Assembly (NCBI RefSeq): GCF_030817215.1
Contig: NZ_JAUSZA010000001.1
Location: 1,586,501 to 1,650,500 of the forward strand
Source of the DNA: Paenibacillus sp. V4I3
GTDB taxonomy: Bacteria > Bacillota > Bacilli > Paenibacillales > NBRC-103111
DNA length: 64,000 nt
Direction: 5' to 3'
A program made the translations under genes and the position numbers. The notes below the pieces were generated by a model. That model was not told the origin of the DNA. It saw nothing but the letters and a program-made list of their open reading frames with translations, and ran no database searches. Shown piece by piece: positions 9,101 to 16,888 of this stretch; position 1 is the first letter of the stretch; every line of letters starts with the position of its first letter.

Positions 9101-9784
9101 AATCCAGCACGAACATGGACACCGGAAAATGCCGTTGGTATCGGCGGAGCTTACATGTGTGTGTATGGGATGGAAGGTCCAGGCGGTTATCAATTCGTAG
9201 GGCGTACTATTCAAATGTGGAATCGCCTGCGCTCAACGGAAAGCTTCAAGGCGGGTAAACCGTGGTTGTTAAGGTTCTTTGATCAAATCCAATTCTACGA
9301 GGTCAGCGCTGAGGAATTGCTTCAACTGCGTGAAGACTTCCCGAGAGGCAGATATGAAGCGGATATTCAAGAAACGACATTTGATTTAGGTGAATATTTG
9401 CAATTCCTAAGCTCCATCGAAGAGAGTACGGAAACTTTCCGTAAGCAGCAGCAAATTGCTTTTAAAGAAGAGCGGGAGAGCTGGAAGGCGAAGGGATTGG
9501 CTGAGTACGTATCCGAACAGGAGACTGTCAATGAAGGGCCAGAGGATGAGCTGCCGGCAGGGACTGTTGCTGTTCGCGGTATTATGCCGGGAAGTGTATG
9601 GAAGCTTCTTGTTTCTCAGGGTGAACAGGTGAAGAAGGGCGATCAACTGGCGATTCTCGAAAGTATGAAAATGGAATTCCCGCAACATGCGCCTTGTGAT
9701 GGATATGTTTCAATGATTCAAGTGAAGCCTGGAGATCAAGTTCATGCAGGTCAGTTGATTCTCGGTATTGCACAATCTGCTTAA
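6131..9784 (+). CDS. Biotin-dependent guanidine/urea carboxylase
   Basis: A 1217-residue single-chain carboxylase. Domains in order: biotin carboxylase (about 12-460) starting KVLIANRGAIAVRIERTLRK, with the ATP-grasp loop STAGGGGIGMRV and the EVNTRLQVEHGVTE motif; a carboxyltransferase made of KipA-like (about 490-800) and KipI-like (about 830-1050) halves, containing DNAYAVGTLDLTGDMPILLGP and GLGDVYLGAP; and a C-terminal biotinyl domain with ESMKMEF, biotin on Lys1180. It carboxylates guanidine (or urea) using ATP and bicarbonate. The guanidine riboswitch and the deiminase genes argue for guanidine as the real substrate. The start at 6131 has a GAGGAG site four bases away. The ATG at 6164, matching the usual family N-terminus, is a good alternative. 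Confidence 0.93.
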   Translation: MVYEIRRGVDTMFTKVLIANRGAIAVRIERTLRKLGVASVAVYTGADQDSLHVDGADEAVLIGEGPAKESYLNTELILKTALETGVQAIHPGYGFLSENADFARACRENGIVFIGPTPEQMEMFGLKHSAREIAERAGVPMLPGTPLITELNEALVEAARIGYPVILKSTAGGGGIGMRVCADEATLRAAYDGVRHLAETNFKNGGMFLEKYIARARHVEVQIFGNDFGEVVTLGERDCSIQRRNQKVIEESPAPNLSDEVREAMFASAKRLAAEVGYRSAGTVEYLYDPETCEFYFLEVNTRLQVEHGVTEEVLGIDLVEWMLLEAANELKDIQSLIRKSVGHSIQARIYAEDCLQQFRPSAGQLDRAVFSDKARNETWVRDGLTVTTLYDPMLAKIIVHGIDRLDAIRKLIEALAETRMYGITTNLQYLQALLQEKDCVDGNVFTQLLNTFEPVELALEVVDGGIQTTVQDFPGRIRHWDVGVPPCGPMDPLSFRIGNKLLGNDDSASGLEMTLRGGSYKFRSDMWFCVTGADMQAELDGTAIVMYKPVFAARGQVLSFGEAKEGMRTYLLIGGGLDIPKILGSSSTFTLGGFGGHGGRALRTGDVLGVNEGGSPVQEEVELALEHRPVMTRVWTIGVIPGPHCTGEFLHAKYLDQLTETSWEVHFNSSRTGVRLKGPAPLWTREDGGEAGLHPSNIHDNAYAVGTLDLTGDMPILLGPDGPSLGGFVCPVTTASAEFWKLGQLHPGDTIRFHLLTLPEAEALRDLQESNLRAIGEGDFGRLVLVQLPVVNEEITPEYPRLFHEAANRRFPITIRCCGDQNLLVEYGELELDLLLRFQVQALMQAIVKSGSIPVLDLTPGIRSLQIHIDPSQITVSEACMKIVEIDAALPPLEEFRVPSRIVRLPLSWDDPATQLAIQRYQQGVRPDAPWCPSNLEFIQRMNGLDTIDDVKKIVYDANYLVLGLGDVYLGAPVATPVDPRHRLVTTKYNPARTWTPENAVGIGGAYMCVYGMEGPGGYQFVGRTIQMWNRLRSTESFKAGKPWLLRFFDQIQFYEVSAEELLQLREDFPRGRYEADIQETTFDLGEYLQFLSSIEESTETFRKQQQIAFKEERESWKAKGLAEYVSEQETVNEGPEDELPAGTVAVRGIMPGSVWKLLVSQGEQVKKGDQLAILESMKMEFPQHAPCDGYVSMIQVKPGDQVHAGQLILGIAQSA

Positions 9785-9802
9785 GGAGAGAGGTGTCTGT
9801 TG

Positions 9803-11743
9803 ATGACTGAGGCTAATAATGTGGAAAAGATCGAACGGAATGAGAAGAGCGGAAAGAATGGAAAGACTGAGAAGAATGAGAATGGAAAGAACGAGAAAAA
9901 TGAGAATACTGGAAAAAAGATGGTTGAAGTGCCAAAAGAGTTAAGTATCTCATGGCTACGGGATAAGTATGAGATTCAAGAATTGACTCCGCATGAAGTA
10001 ATAGCGGCCATTGTGCAGCGCTCTTCTGATGATGTGGGTATGAATATCTGGATTACACCGCCAACGATGGATGTCATTCAGCCTTATTTGGAAAGATTAA
10101 AATCGGTTTCTATGGCTGATTCGCCGCTGTGGGGGATTCCATTTGCGATCAAGGATAACATTGATCTGGCAGGTGTGCCGACGACAGCTGGCTGCGCGGA
10201 GTATGCGTATACGCCGACGGAACACTCGGGCGTCGTGGAAAGATTGATTGCCGCAGGAGCGATTCCGGTCGGCAAGACGAACTTGGACCAATTCGCGACA
10301 GGGCTGGTCGGCGCGAGAAGTCCTTACGGTGACGCGCATAACGCGCTTCGCCCGGAACTGATCAGCGGCGGCTCGAGCTCCGGCTCAGCCGTCTCGGTAG
10401 CTCGTGGCCAAGCGGCGTTCTCGCTTGGCACGGACACGGCAGGCTCGGGCCGCGTACCTGCTGCTTTGAATCGACTGGTTGGCTATAAGCCGAGTCTCGG
10501 CGCCTGGCCAACCAAAGGGGTAGTGCCTGCCTGTGCGAGTTTAGACTGTGTAACCGTCTTCGCGCACAGCTTGAATGACGCGCTCGCCGTAGACGGCGTA
10601 GTGCGCGGGCTTCACGCGGATGACCCTTGGTCACGAAGTGTAACAAGGGAAGCGGCTAAGCTTCCGGCTAAGTTCTTTTTGCCGGATGGTCCTTTAGGAT
10701 TCTACGGACCTTATGCTTCTGAGTACAGCGCTGCGTGGGACACTGCTGTTGAGAAATTGAAGGGATTAAGTGTTAATTTGAACATCCCCGTTGAATATAT
10801 CGATGTTACGTTATTCGCTGAAGCGGCGGCGATTCTATATGAGGGCCCATGGGTGGCCGAACGTTGGGCGGCCTTGGGCAACTTTATTGAAGCCAATCCG
10901 GGCATTGCGTATCCCGTTACGGAAAAGATCCTCCGCTCGGGCTCCGCTGCAGAGTACGATGCTGCATCCGTGTTCCATGCGATGCATAAGCTTCAGCAGT
11001 TCAAGCTGGAAGCTCGCAAACTGCTGAAGGATGCCGTGCTTGTCATGCCTACCTGCGGGGGGACTTGGACGCGCGAGCAAGTCCTAGCTGACCCGATTAG
11101 CACGAATCGGGATATGGGGCGCTACACGAATCATTGCAATCTGCTTGATTTGTGCGGGGTTGCTGTGCCGGCGGGTGATGCGGCACCACAGACGCCTTTT
11201 GGCATCACGTTCTTCGCGCTCGCTGAAGAGGAGAGCTTGATCTGCGGCGCAGCCGAGCTGTTCGTGGCGGGTGCTGTTGACGCTGAGCTGGAATCGGCTG
11301 CTGGGGCGAGTGCGCCGCGTCTGGCAGGCTCGGCGGCGGATGAGGTTGTCGTGGCAGCGGTGCCGACGACGCTGGTCGCGGTCTGTGGCTTACACATGCG
11401 CGGCTACCCGCTGGAGAAGCAAATGCTAGGCTGTGGAGCGCGGTTCATCCGGGAGGATGAGACCGCAGCGAAATACAGCCTGGTGAAGCTGCCAACCACG
11501 CCGGCGAAGCCGGGGCTTGTGAAGCAGCAGCAGGGCGGCGCAGCCATCCTGCTGGAGGTTTGGGAAATGCCGCTGGAGGCATTCGGCGGCTTTGCGGCTG
11601 CGATCCCAGCTCCGCTGGGGATCGGGAAGGTTGAGCTCCGGGACGGCACGGAAGTCCCGGGCTTCGTTTGCGAAGCTTACGCGGCCGCAGGCGCGGAAGA
11701 TGTAACAGCTTTGCGCACATGGCGCAAAGTGGTGCCTTTATAA
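9803..11743 (+). CDS. atzF: Allophanate hydrolase with low-complexity N-terminal tail
   Basis: A 646-residue AtzF-type enzyme that hydrolyses allophanate to CO2 and two ammonia, completing guanidine breakdown. The amidase-signature domain has the catalytic Lys in GIPFAIKDNIDLAGVPTTAG and the Ser-cisSer-Ser-rich loop ISGGSSSGSAVSVA followed by SLGTDTAGSGRVPA. The C-terminal domain (about 520-646) has HMRGYPLEKQM, KPGLV and AAIPAPLGIGKVEL, the module proposed to decarboxylate the intermediate. Residues about 6-40 form an unusual Asn/Glu/Lys/Gly repeat tail not expected in the family. The C-terminal third of the gene is more GC-rich than its neighbours. The ATG at 9803 is preceded by AAGGAGAGAGG; TTG at 9800 is possible. 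Confidence 0.93.
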   Translation: MTEANNVEKIERNEKSGKNGKTEKNENGKNEKNENTGKKMVEVPKELSISWLRDKYEIQELTPHEVIAAIVQRSSDDVGMNIWITPPTMDVIQPYLERLKSVSMADSPLWGIPFAIKDNIDLAGVPTTAGCAEYAYTPTEHSGVVERLIAAGAIPVGKTNLDQFATGLVGARSPYGDAHNALRPELISGGSSSGSAVSVARGQAAFSLGTDTAGSGRVPAALNRLVGYKPSLGAWPTKGVVPACASLDCVTVFAHSLNDALAVDGVVRGLHADDPWSRSVTREAAKLPAKFFLPDGPLGFYGPYASEYSAAWDTAVEKLKGLSVNLNIPVEYIDVTLFAEAAAILYEGPWVAERWAALGNFIEANPGIAYPVTEKILRSGSAAEYDAASVFHAMHKLQQFKLEARKLLKDAVLVMPTCGGTWTREQVLADPISTNRDMGRYTNHCNLLDLCGVAVPAGDAAPQTPFGITFFALAEEESLICGAAELFVAGAVDAELESAAGASAPRLAGSAADEVVVAAVPTTLVAVCGLHMRGYPLEKQMLGCGARFIREDETAAKYSLVKLPTTPAKPGLVKQQQGGAAILLEVWEMPLEAFGGFAAAIPAPLGIGKVELRDGTEVPGFVCEAYAAAGAEDVTALRTWRKVVPL

Positions 11744-11816
11744 GAGGCGGGACGCGCCTGCCTGCTAATATGTTTTTGGCCCAACCCGGAGAGGCGCGAG
11801 CCTACGAACCATACCG

Positions 11817-11862
11817 AAAAAGAGAAGACCGGATAAAGCAATCGCTTATCCGGTCTTCTTTT
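11817..11862 (+). terminator. Terminator of the guanidine degradation operon
   Basis: Perfect 14-bp stem, AGAAGACCGGATAA with TTATCCGGTCTTCT (11823-11836 and 11846-11859), nine-base loop and a following TTTT. It lies about 75 bases after the allophanate hydrolase stop. Confidence 0.9.
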
Positions 11863-12003
11863 CGCTATAACGACCCTATAAGACCGTTAATTCAGTTATT
11901 TTCCATCCCATTCTTTATGCAAGACCGCTCTACTGTTTATCGCATGTTGTATGAACCGCGTTCATAAATATAGAAAGGAGTTAAGCGTTCGAAGGGAGAT
12001 GCA

Positions 12004-12510
12004 ATGATAACTAACGTTTTGTTTTTCTCTCATACGGGGGTCGATGACGCCGTTGCTCTTATGTACGCTAGCTTTACGAAAACAATCAACATTATCGGAA
12101 TTGTTTGCAGCTACGGCGGACCTATCTCGCTGTTTCCGTTAAATGTAACCCATAAGGCTATTGTGACGCAAAATATGAGTGATTCAATCAACCGGGTAGG
12201 TAAGGTGCCCCTTTTCAAACCAATTTTTGATGTATATTACGACTTTTATAAGACATCTATGCCTCAACTGCGAGGTGCCCCGACGCATGACTTACTTCCC
12301 ATGATGGCTCTTGTTAACCAACATATGTTCCAGTGGATGAATCGACTGGTTCATGTTGTTACCAAAGAAGGAATCGCGAGGGGGCAAAGCATTGCCGATT
12401 TTCGACCAAACACTACCGTTGAGCTAAATACTATTAGGATCGCGGTAGATTTGGACTACCGGCAGTTTTATTGGAATTTTATGATTAATATGATAGATAA
12501 AAAAGGATAA
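12004..12510 (+). pseudogene. Nucleoside hydrolase (IUNH family) with large in-frame internal deletion
   Basis: The 168-residue product aligns with both ends of inosine/uridine-preferring nucleoside hydrolases (about 310 residues) but lacks the middle. Residues 1-40 carry the N-terminal motif as HTGVDDAVAL and the strand INIIGIVCSYGG. Residue 41 onward jumps to the C-terminal half: LNVTHKAIVT, then FYKTSMPQLRGAPTHD and GIARGQSIADFRP, ending AVDLDYRQFYWNFM. The first Asp of the calcium site (DTD in the family) is replaced by SHT. The roughly 140 missing residues would hold the active-site core, so the product is very probably inactive. The ATG keeps a GGGAG site, so it may still be translated. 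Confidence 0.75.
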
Positions 12511-12546
12511 TCGATAGCTCCATAAGAGCCTGATTATCCTTTTTCT
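12499..12546. terminator. Terminator after the nucleoside hydrolase remnant
   Basis: AAAAAGGATAATC pairs with GATTATCCTTTTT. The 5' arm overlaps the last codons of the upstream gene. With A and T runs on both sides it can also end the leftward MFS transporter gene. Confidence 0.8.
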
Positions 12547-12575
12547 TTTTCTAATGAAGCCTATAGATATATTTC

Positions 12576-13772
12576 TTATGCTCTCTGCAACGGCTCAACT
12601 GAAGATTCAGCAGTAGCCATGCTTCCTGCGCTTGATCTTCTAAAAGATAAGATTGTAATAAACATTGCAATCCCAACGCCGATCGCTCCGATCCAAGTAA
12701 CGGACGCCAGAGATATCTGTCCAACTACAACGCCGCCAACGCCTGCACCGGCAGCCATGGCAAGCTGCATAACCGAGCTGTTAAGGCTAAGCATAATACC
12801 TGAAGATTCAGGAGCTAATGTAACTAGATTATATTGCTGCGTAGGTCCGGACGACCAAGCGGCAAAGGACCACAAAATAAGCAATGGAAATACAACGCTT
12901 GGTGAGTGCGCGGCTAAAGTTAACAAAATAAGCGTGATTACATGTAACAGTATACCCGAAGTTAGTGTTCGCTTAACTCCCCAGCGATCCGTGCTGTAGC
13001 CTCCGAGTTTGGAGCCGATAAGGCTAGCTATACCGAATGCAAACAAGGCGGTACTCAGCGTTTTCTCACCCATACCGGTAATCGTTAAAAGATAAGGTGA
13101 AATGTACGTATAGGCAATTGAGTAACCGCCCAGCCAAAAGAAACTAACTGACAAAGTCATAGCCATTTTTGGGTTTTTCAAAAGTGCCAATTGTTTACGC
13201 AGCGGTATAGCCGCCTCTCCTTGTAGGGAAGGAATGGTTAGGGCGATAATGACCATCGCTACCAGGCCTAGGGCGCCGATTCCGCCAAACACCATTTTCC
13301 AATCGTATGAAGCAGCAATCATTCGACCCAGTGGGACCCCGACGATCAAGGAGGCAGTGAACCCCATGATGACAGTTGCGATCGCACTGGCCTGTTTTCC
13401 TTGAGGGGCGATCATAGCCGCGATACTCAATGAGGTAACAACGACGACCCCGGCTCCGAGAGCCATCAAGACTCGAGCGCTGACGAACATTCCGAATCCC
13501 GGCATGACAAAGGCCAACCCATTAGCGATGACGAACAAACCAAGCGCATAGAGGAGCAGTTTACGCCGGTCCCAGCCTGAGGTGAAGGCCATGATGATTG
13601 GAGTGCCTATTGCGTAGACGAGAGAGAAAACAGTAATCAGTTGGCCTGCAGCCACTAATGAAATATCCATCGAGCTCGATATTTTATCCAGTATTCCCGC
13701 TATAATGAACTCTGATGTTCCGACTAAAAAACTAAGGAGTGCTAAGATGTGAATTTTCCATGTTTTTGACAT
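12576..13772 (-). CDS. MFS transporter (AraJ/YdhP-like efflux family)
   Basis: A 398-residue 12-helix major facilitator. The first helix reads HILALLSFLVGTSEFIIAGIL, the typical GTSEF motif of the AraJ/SotB/chloramphenicol-efflux subgroup, followed by loop 2-3 motif A as TSGWDRRKLLL and motif C-like GVPLGRMIAASYDWKMVF. It is likely a proton-coupled efflux pump; the substrate is unknown. It sits downstream of, and in the same direction as, the ArsR-family regulator at 13902-14183, but 129 bases apart with two copies of a shared operator in the gap, so it probably has its own repressed promoter. Confidence 0.9.
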   Translation of the reverse strand: MSKTWKIHILALLSFLVGTSEFIIAGILDKISSSMDISLVAAGQLITVFSLVYAIGTPIIMAFTSGWDRRKLLLYALGLFVIANGLAFVMPGFGMFVSARVLMALGAGVVVVTSLSIAAMIAPQGKQASAIATVIMGFTASLIVGVPLGRMIAASYDWKMVFGGIGALGLVAMVIIALTIPSLQGEAAIPLRKQLALLKNPKMAMTLSVSFFWLGGYSIAYTYISPYLLTITGMGEKTLSTALFAFGIASLIGSKLGGYSTDRWGVKRTLTSGILLHVITLILLTLAAHSPSVVFPLLILWSFAAWSSGPTQQYNLVTLAPESSGIMLSLNSSVMQLAMAAGAGVGGVVVGQISLASVTWIGAIGVGIAMFITILSFRRSSAGSMATAESSVEPLQRA

Positions 13773-13800
13773 GTTGATAACCTCTTTCGTTTATATTTTT

Positions 13801-13824
13801 ATATTTCTAGATCCATTGAAATAT
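13801..13824 (-). promoter_or_regulatory. ArsR-type operator 1, upstream of MFS gene
   Basis: Palindrome with ATATTTC and GAAATAT arms separated by ten bases (core TTTCTA-N8-GAAA, 13804-13821). It lies 29 bases upstream of the MFS start. The same core occurs at 13869-13886 and 14206-14223. Confidence 0.65.
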
Positions 13825-13861
13825 TGTTTAAAAAAATATCTGCAGCAGATATAAGGGGTAT

Positions 13862-13893
13862 TTTTATATTTCTAAATATGTAGAAATATAAAA
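13862..13893 (-). promoter_or_regulatory. ArsR-type operator 2, strongest palindrome
   Basis: Perfect 13-bp arms TTTTATATTTCTA (13862-13874) and TAGAAATATAAAA (13881-13893) around six bases, with the same TTTCTA-N8-GAAA core as operators 1 and 3. It lies between the end of the regulator gene (13902) and the MFS gene. It could also act as a weak terminator for the regulator, but the stem is AT-only. Confidence 0.7.
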
Positions 13894-13901
13894 CAAAAAA
13901 A

Positions 13902-14183
13902 CTAATCAAGTAAATAAGGCACAAATTTTTTAGCGTTTTCCCAATTTACGGTGAAGTATACGAACGTTCCTTTTTTTTGAGAGTCAAGCAGCCCACAGTC
14001 TGTTAATTGTTTCAAATGATGAGACAGTGTGGATAAGGCTACCGATTCCAAACGGTTTTCAAGTTCTGCGGGGCATAAATTACTTTCTTTGATCAGGATC
14101 TCAAAAATTTTGTAACGAGTGGGTTCGCCTAACGCTTTATGAACTTTCACCGCTTGCTTGGCTTCCATACTGACATCAACCAT
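13902..14183 (-). CDS. ArsR-family transcriptional repressor of the adjacent MFS pump
   Basis: A 93-residue winged-helix protein: KVHKALGEPTRYKIFEILI (helix 1-2), the recognition region VALSTLSHHLKQLTDCGLLDSQKKG, and the wing strand TFVYFTVNW. There is a single Cys in NLCPAELEN and another in TDCGLL, not the CxC metal site, so the inducer is not evidently a metal. It is upstream of the MFS gene on the same strand. Matching palindromes precede both genes, which fits repression of itself and of the transporter. The ATG at 14183 has an AAAGGAG site. Confidence 0.9.
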   Translation of the reverse strand: MVDVSMEAKQAVKVHKALGEPTRYKIFEILIKESNLCPAELENRLESVALSTLSHHLKQLTDCGLLDSQKKGTFVYFTVNWENAKKFVPYLLD

Positions 14184-14205
14184 CGTAGTTTGCTCCTTTC
14201 TGTTG

Positions 14206-14223
14206 TTTCTATATTCATCGAAA
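14206..14223 (-). promoter_or_regulatory. ArsR-type operator 3, upstream of the repressor gene
   Basis: TTTCTA-N8-GAAA, the same core and exact spacing as the two copies upstream of the MFS gene, located 23 bases upstream of the repressor start codon. This suggests autoregulation. Confidence 0.6.
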
Positions 14224-14320
14224 TAAGAATAGCATGCCTCTGTGTAAAAGTAAATACCTGCGCGTGTTGCCTTGCAACCCTACGTTGTGAGCTTTGACCA
14301 CTGTATGCGCTACATGGGGA

Positions 14321-14555
14321 AAAGGCTGAGAAGCCGCTTTAAGATAGCTCGGAAAGCGAAACGGGTGATGCAGCCAGACAAAGTAAGGCTGAGAAGTCAT
14401 TTTCCGAGCTAAAAGTTGTTGTAAGTAAGCGGCTTGTGTGTGAAAGCGCGGAAAACGAGCTTTCAATTTGTGTAAACTGAAATAGGCTCGAAAACCGAGC
14501 CTAAAGTAAGCGGAACCCGCTATGTAGCCGGAAAAAGTAGGCTGAGAAGCCGGTT
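14321..14555. repeat. Folded intergenic repeat region between the ArsR and solute-binding genes
   Basis: This gap of about 340 bases holds no convincing gene. It contains three copies of AGGCTGAGAAG (about 14323, 14387 and 14539). A nested inverted repeat has AAGCCGCTT (14332-14340) pairing with AAGCGGCTT (14427-14435) and, inside it, TAGCTCGGAAA (14345-14355) with TTTCCGAGCTA (14401-14411). A short hairpin AGGCTCG-N5-CGAGCCT lies at 14484-14502. It resembles a REP/BIME-type intergenic element downstream of the solute-binding protein gene. Confidence 0.6.
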
Positions 14556-14562
14556 TCCAACA

Positions 14563-15642
14563 CTACTTAGCCATCAAAAACTCATTCGTATATAAATCCT
14601 TAACCGGGATGTCATCCTTAATCATGCCGGCTTCTTTCATCTGGCTTACGAGTGTTTTCCAGCGATCTTCGGACATGTAGCCAACGCCGTGAGTTTTGGC
14701 ATCGCCGCCGAAGATAAAATCTTTCGCAACGGCTTGTGCATCTTTCAAGTGATCCACGTCGTAATCCTTGTTTACTCCGTTAAGCGCATTGTTCACTTCA
14801 TCGGCATGAGCATAATAGTAGTCCCAGCCCTCAGTTGTTGCTTTTAAGTATCTTTTGATCAAGTCCGGATTCTTTTTGATGAAGTCATCGGTTGTGATGA
14901 CGACGTTGCCGTAGGGGTTGTAGCCAAGGTCGGCATTGAGGAACCAAGCGACGTCGACACCTTGTTTTTTCAGGACGTAAGGTTCATTGGTTGCAAAGCC
15001 TTGTGTGATGGAGTCTTTATCTGCGCTAAAGCCAGCGAGGGAGCCGGTGTAATTTTGGACTTGGACTTTATCGAGTTTATATTTGTAGCTGATGTATTGC
15101 CAGAAGGGGAAGCCTACAGCTGTGTAGACTTTGCGTCCATTTAAATCTTCTATTTTCTTAATACCGGAATCTTTGTGATAGATGAGGTTCTGTGGATTGG
15201 TCTGCAAGTTTGCATAGATCACTTTAACCGGGATGCCTTCTTTGCGCGCTAGTACGACTTCGTCGGCGTTAGCCATCGCAAATTGTACCTTACCTGAAGC
15301 GACTAGCTGAATGTTGGATACTTGTGGTCCGCCTTGCTGTAGGGTGACGTCTAGACCCGCTTTCTCATAGAAATGGGCGACTTGCGCGGCGTAGTGTCCG
15401 CCCATTTCCGGTTGCGCAAACCAGCTCATCGCTTGGGTGACTTTATCCGTTTGATTATTGGCCTTGGTGCTCTCTGTAGGGGGAGTTCCGCCTGTGGTTG
15501 ATGTTGATGTTGAAGTTGTGGTCGTTGAAGTTGATCCAGCTGTCGTACTTGTTGTTGCCGTATTGCTCGTTCCACAAGCTGTGAGAAGGATGACCATGCC
15601 GATGGCGGTTGAACTGACCTTTATTGTCCCCAGTAATTTCAT
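14563..15642 (-). CDS. NMT1/THI5-like ABC solute-binding lipoprotein
   Basis: A 359-residue periplasmic-type binding protein. The signal peptide ends in a lipobox, VILLTACG, with Cys about residue 23, followed by a long Thr/Ser-rich linker (about 25-60) tethering the domain to the membrane. The folded part has features of the NMT1/THI5 group: WFAQPEMGGHYAAQVAHFYEKAGLDVTLQQGG, SGKVQFAMANADEVVLARKEG and ATNEPYVLKKQGVD. This group binds thiamine-precursor pyrimidines, sulfonates, nitrate or related small nitrogen or sulfur compounds. It is last in a leftward cluster with two amidohydrolases and a PucR regulator. No permease or ATPase gene is adjacent, so it must use components encoded elsewhere. 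Confidence 0.88.
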   Translation of the reverse strand: MKLLGTIKVSSTAIGMVILLTACGTSNTATTSTTAGSTSTTTTSTSTSTTGGTPPTESTKANNQTDKVTQAMSWFAQPEMGGHYAAQVAHFYEKAGLDVTLQQGGPQVSNIQLVASGKVQFAMANADEVVLARKEGIPVKVIYANLQTNPQNLIYHKDSGIKKIEDLNGRKVYTAVGFPFWQYISYKYKLDKVQVQNYTGSLAGFSADKDSITQGFATNEPYVLKKQGVDVAWFLNADLGYNPYGNVVITTDDFIKKNPDLIKRYLKATTEGWDYYYAHADEVNNALNGVNKDYDVDHLKDAQAVAKDFIFGGDAKTHGVGYMSEDRWKTLVSQMKEAGMIKDDIPVKDLYTNEFLMAK

Positions 15643-15690
15643 TGAAATCTCCCCATTCTCTCTCGGTTATTTTCACTCTTAAAGTCACCT

Positions 15691-16854
15691 TTAAATCTCC
15701 CAAGCACTCTGCAGCTGTCTCCCGGCAACTGGGACGCCTCGCACGCAGACGATCTCACGTGGTGGAGCGGTAGCTATCGCATGCTCAGCATTTATCGCAT
15801 CTAGCAATATGAAATCTGCAGTGTCTCCTATCTGGAAAGCAGCTGCTGTGGAACCTAAGTAAGGATAAACGGAACGCAGCCGCTCATCGTCATTCCAGCG
15901 GTTCATGTCCGCCATTCTTCGGCCTCTCGCAAGCTGGTCGGTAAAGCCGAAGGGTGTCCAAGCATCCAAACCGGTATGATCAGAGCCGACGTAGACTCTC
16001 ACGCCTTGCGAGGTTAACTGCGCTACGCGGGGCATCGCTGAGTCAATGGGAACGCTTGTGACAATAGCGATGTCCAATGTGCCTAGCCGTTCTGCAATAG
16101 CCAAGGATTCAGCTCCTGACACCTGGCCTAAGCAATAGGCGTGGCTGACCGTTACTTTGCCGTTTTTACCACTCTGCTCGGTGTAGTTCATAACGCGCTC
16201 TAAGGTGAACAGACCAAGATGCCCGGGATCGTGCAAATGAATATCGACCTCCGCGTCATGGGCCACACTTAGATCGAATATGGCACTCAAGCAGGCTTCT
16301 ATATCCCGGTCAACGCCTGCGGGGTCAACGCCCCCAACGATAGATGCTCCTTCTTGGAGTGCTTGCTTGATAAGGCTAACCGACTGTGAACGGATTAATC
16401 CTTGCTGGGGGAAAGCGACGATTTCGATGTCCAGCGTGCTTTTGAACTCCTCCTGAAGCCCTCGAACCATCTCTAAATGCGTCAGCCCAATCTCGGGATC
16501 GATGTCGACGTGGACGCGAAGCCGTGTAGTTCCGAAGGCCAACATTTGCTGTAAAATCGCTCGTGCCCGCTCCTTCTGCCCGCTTTTCATAGGCGCTAGC
16601 AGATCCTTTTCCATTTGAAACTGTTTAAATAACGAATCAACCTTTCCTCGTGAAACCCACTCTCGATCCGGGAAAGCTTTGTCCAAATGCACGTGATAAT
16701 CTTTAAAAGTAGGCAGCATCAGCATCCCTTGTGCGTCCCAAGTAATCTTCTCCTGATCACTCGCTCCAGGTACGATTTGGGCAATGATGCCTTGGTTCAA
16801 ATAGATGTCGTGCAGGCCTCCGTTAACATGAACGTTACTTAACCACTGTCCCAT
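15691..16854 (-). CDS. Amidohydrolase of the cytosine deaminase-like group
   Basis: A 387-residue metal-dependent hydrolase. The first metal motif is DYHVHLDKAF, followed by a second His in VDIHLHDPGH, a third in VTVSHAYCLG, and the terminal catalytic Asp in VYVGSDHTGLDAWTPFG. The layout matches cytosine/isocytosine deaminase-type amidohydrolases, but the Glu that follows the second His by three in CodA is not present, so the substrate may not be cytosine. The start at 16854 was chosen for its AAAGGAG site eight bases upstream; the ATG at 16872 is part of that site. It lies 34 bases after the PucR gene in the same operon. Confidence 0.85.
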   Translation of the reverse strand: MGQWLSNVHVNGGLHDIYLNQGIIAQIVPGASDQEKITWDAQGMLMLPTFKDYHVHLDKAFPDREWVSRGKVDSLFKQFQMEKDLLAPMKSGQKERARAILQQMLAFGTTRLRVHVDIDPEIGLTHLEMVRGLQEEFKSTLDIEIVAFPQQGLIRSQSVSLIKQALQEGASIVGGVDPAGVDRDIEACLSAIFDLSVAHDAEVDIHLHDPGHLGLFTLERVMNYTEQSGKNGKVTVSHAYCLGQVSGAESLAIAERLGTLDIAIVTSVPIDSAMPRVAQLTSQGVRVYVGSDHTGLDAWTPFGFTDQLARGRRMADMNRWNDDERLRSVYPYLGSTAAAFQIGDTADFILLDAINAEHAIATAPPREIVCVRGVPVAGRQLQSAWEI

Positions 16855-16888
16855 GATTACTGCTCCTTTCATCCTAGCTCCAACCCTG

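Noticed and set aside
10362..10646. Minus-strand frame within allophanate hydrolase
   Set aside because: Arg/Pro-rich antisense reading of a GC-rich gene; no start signal.
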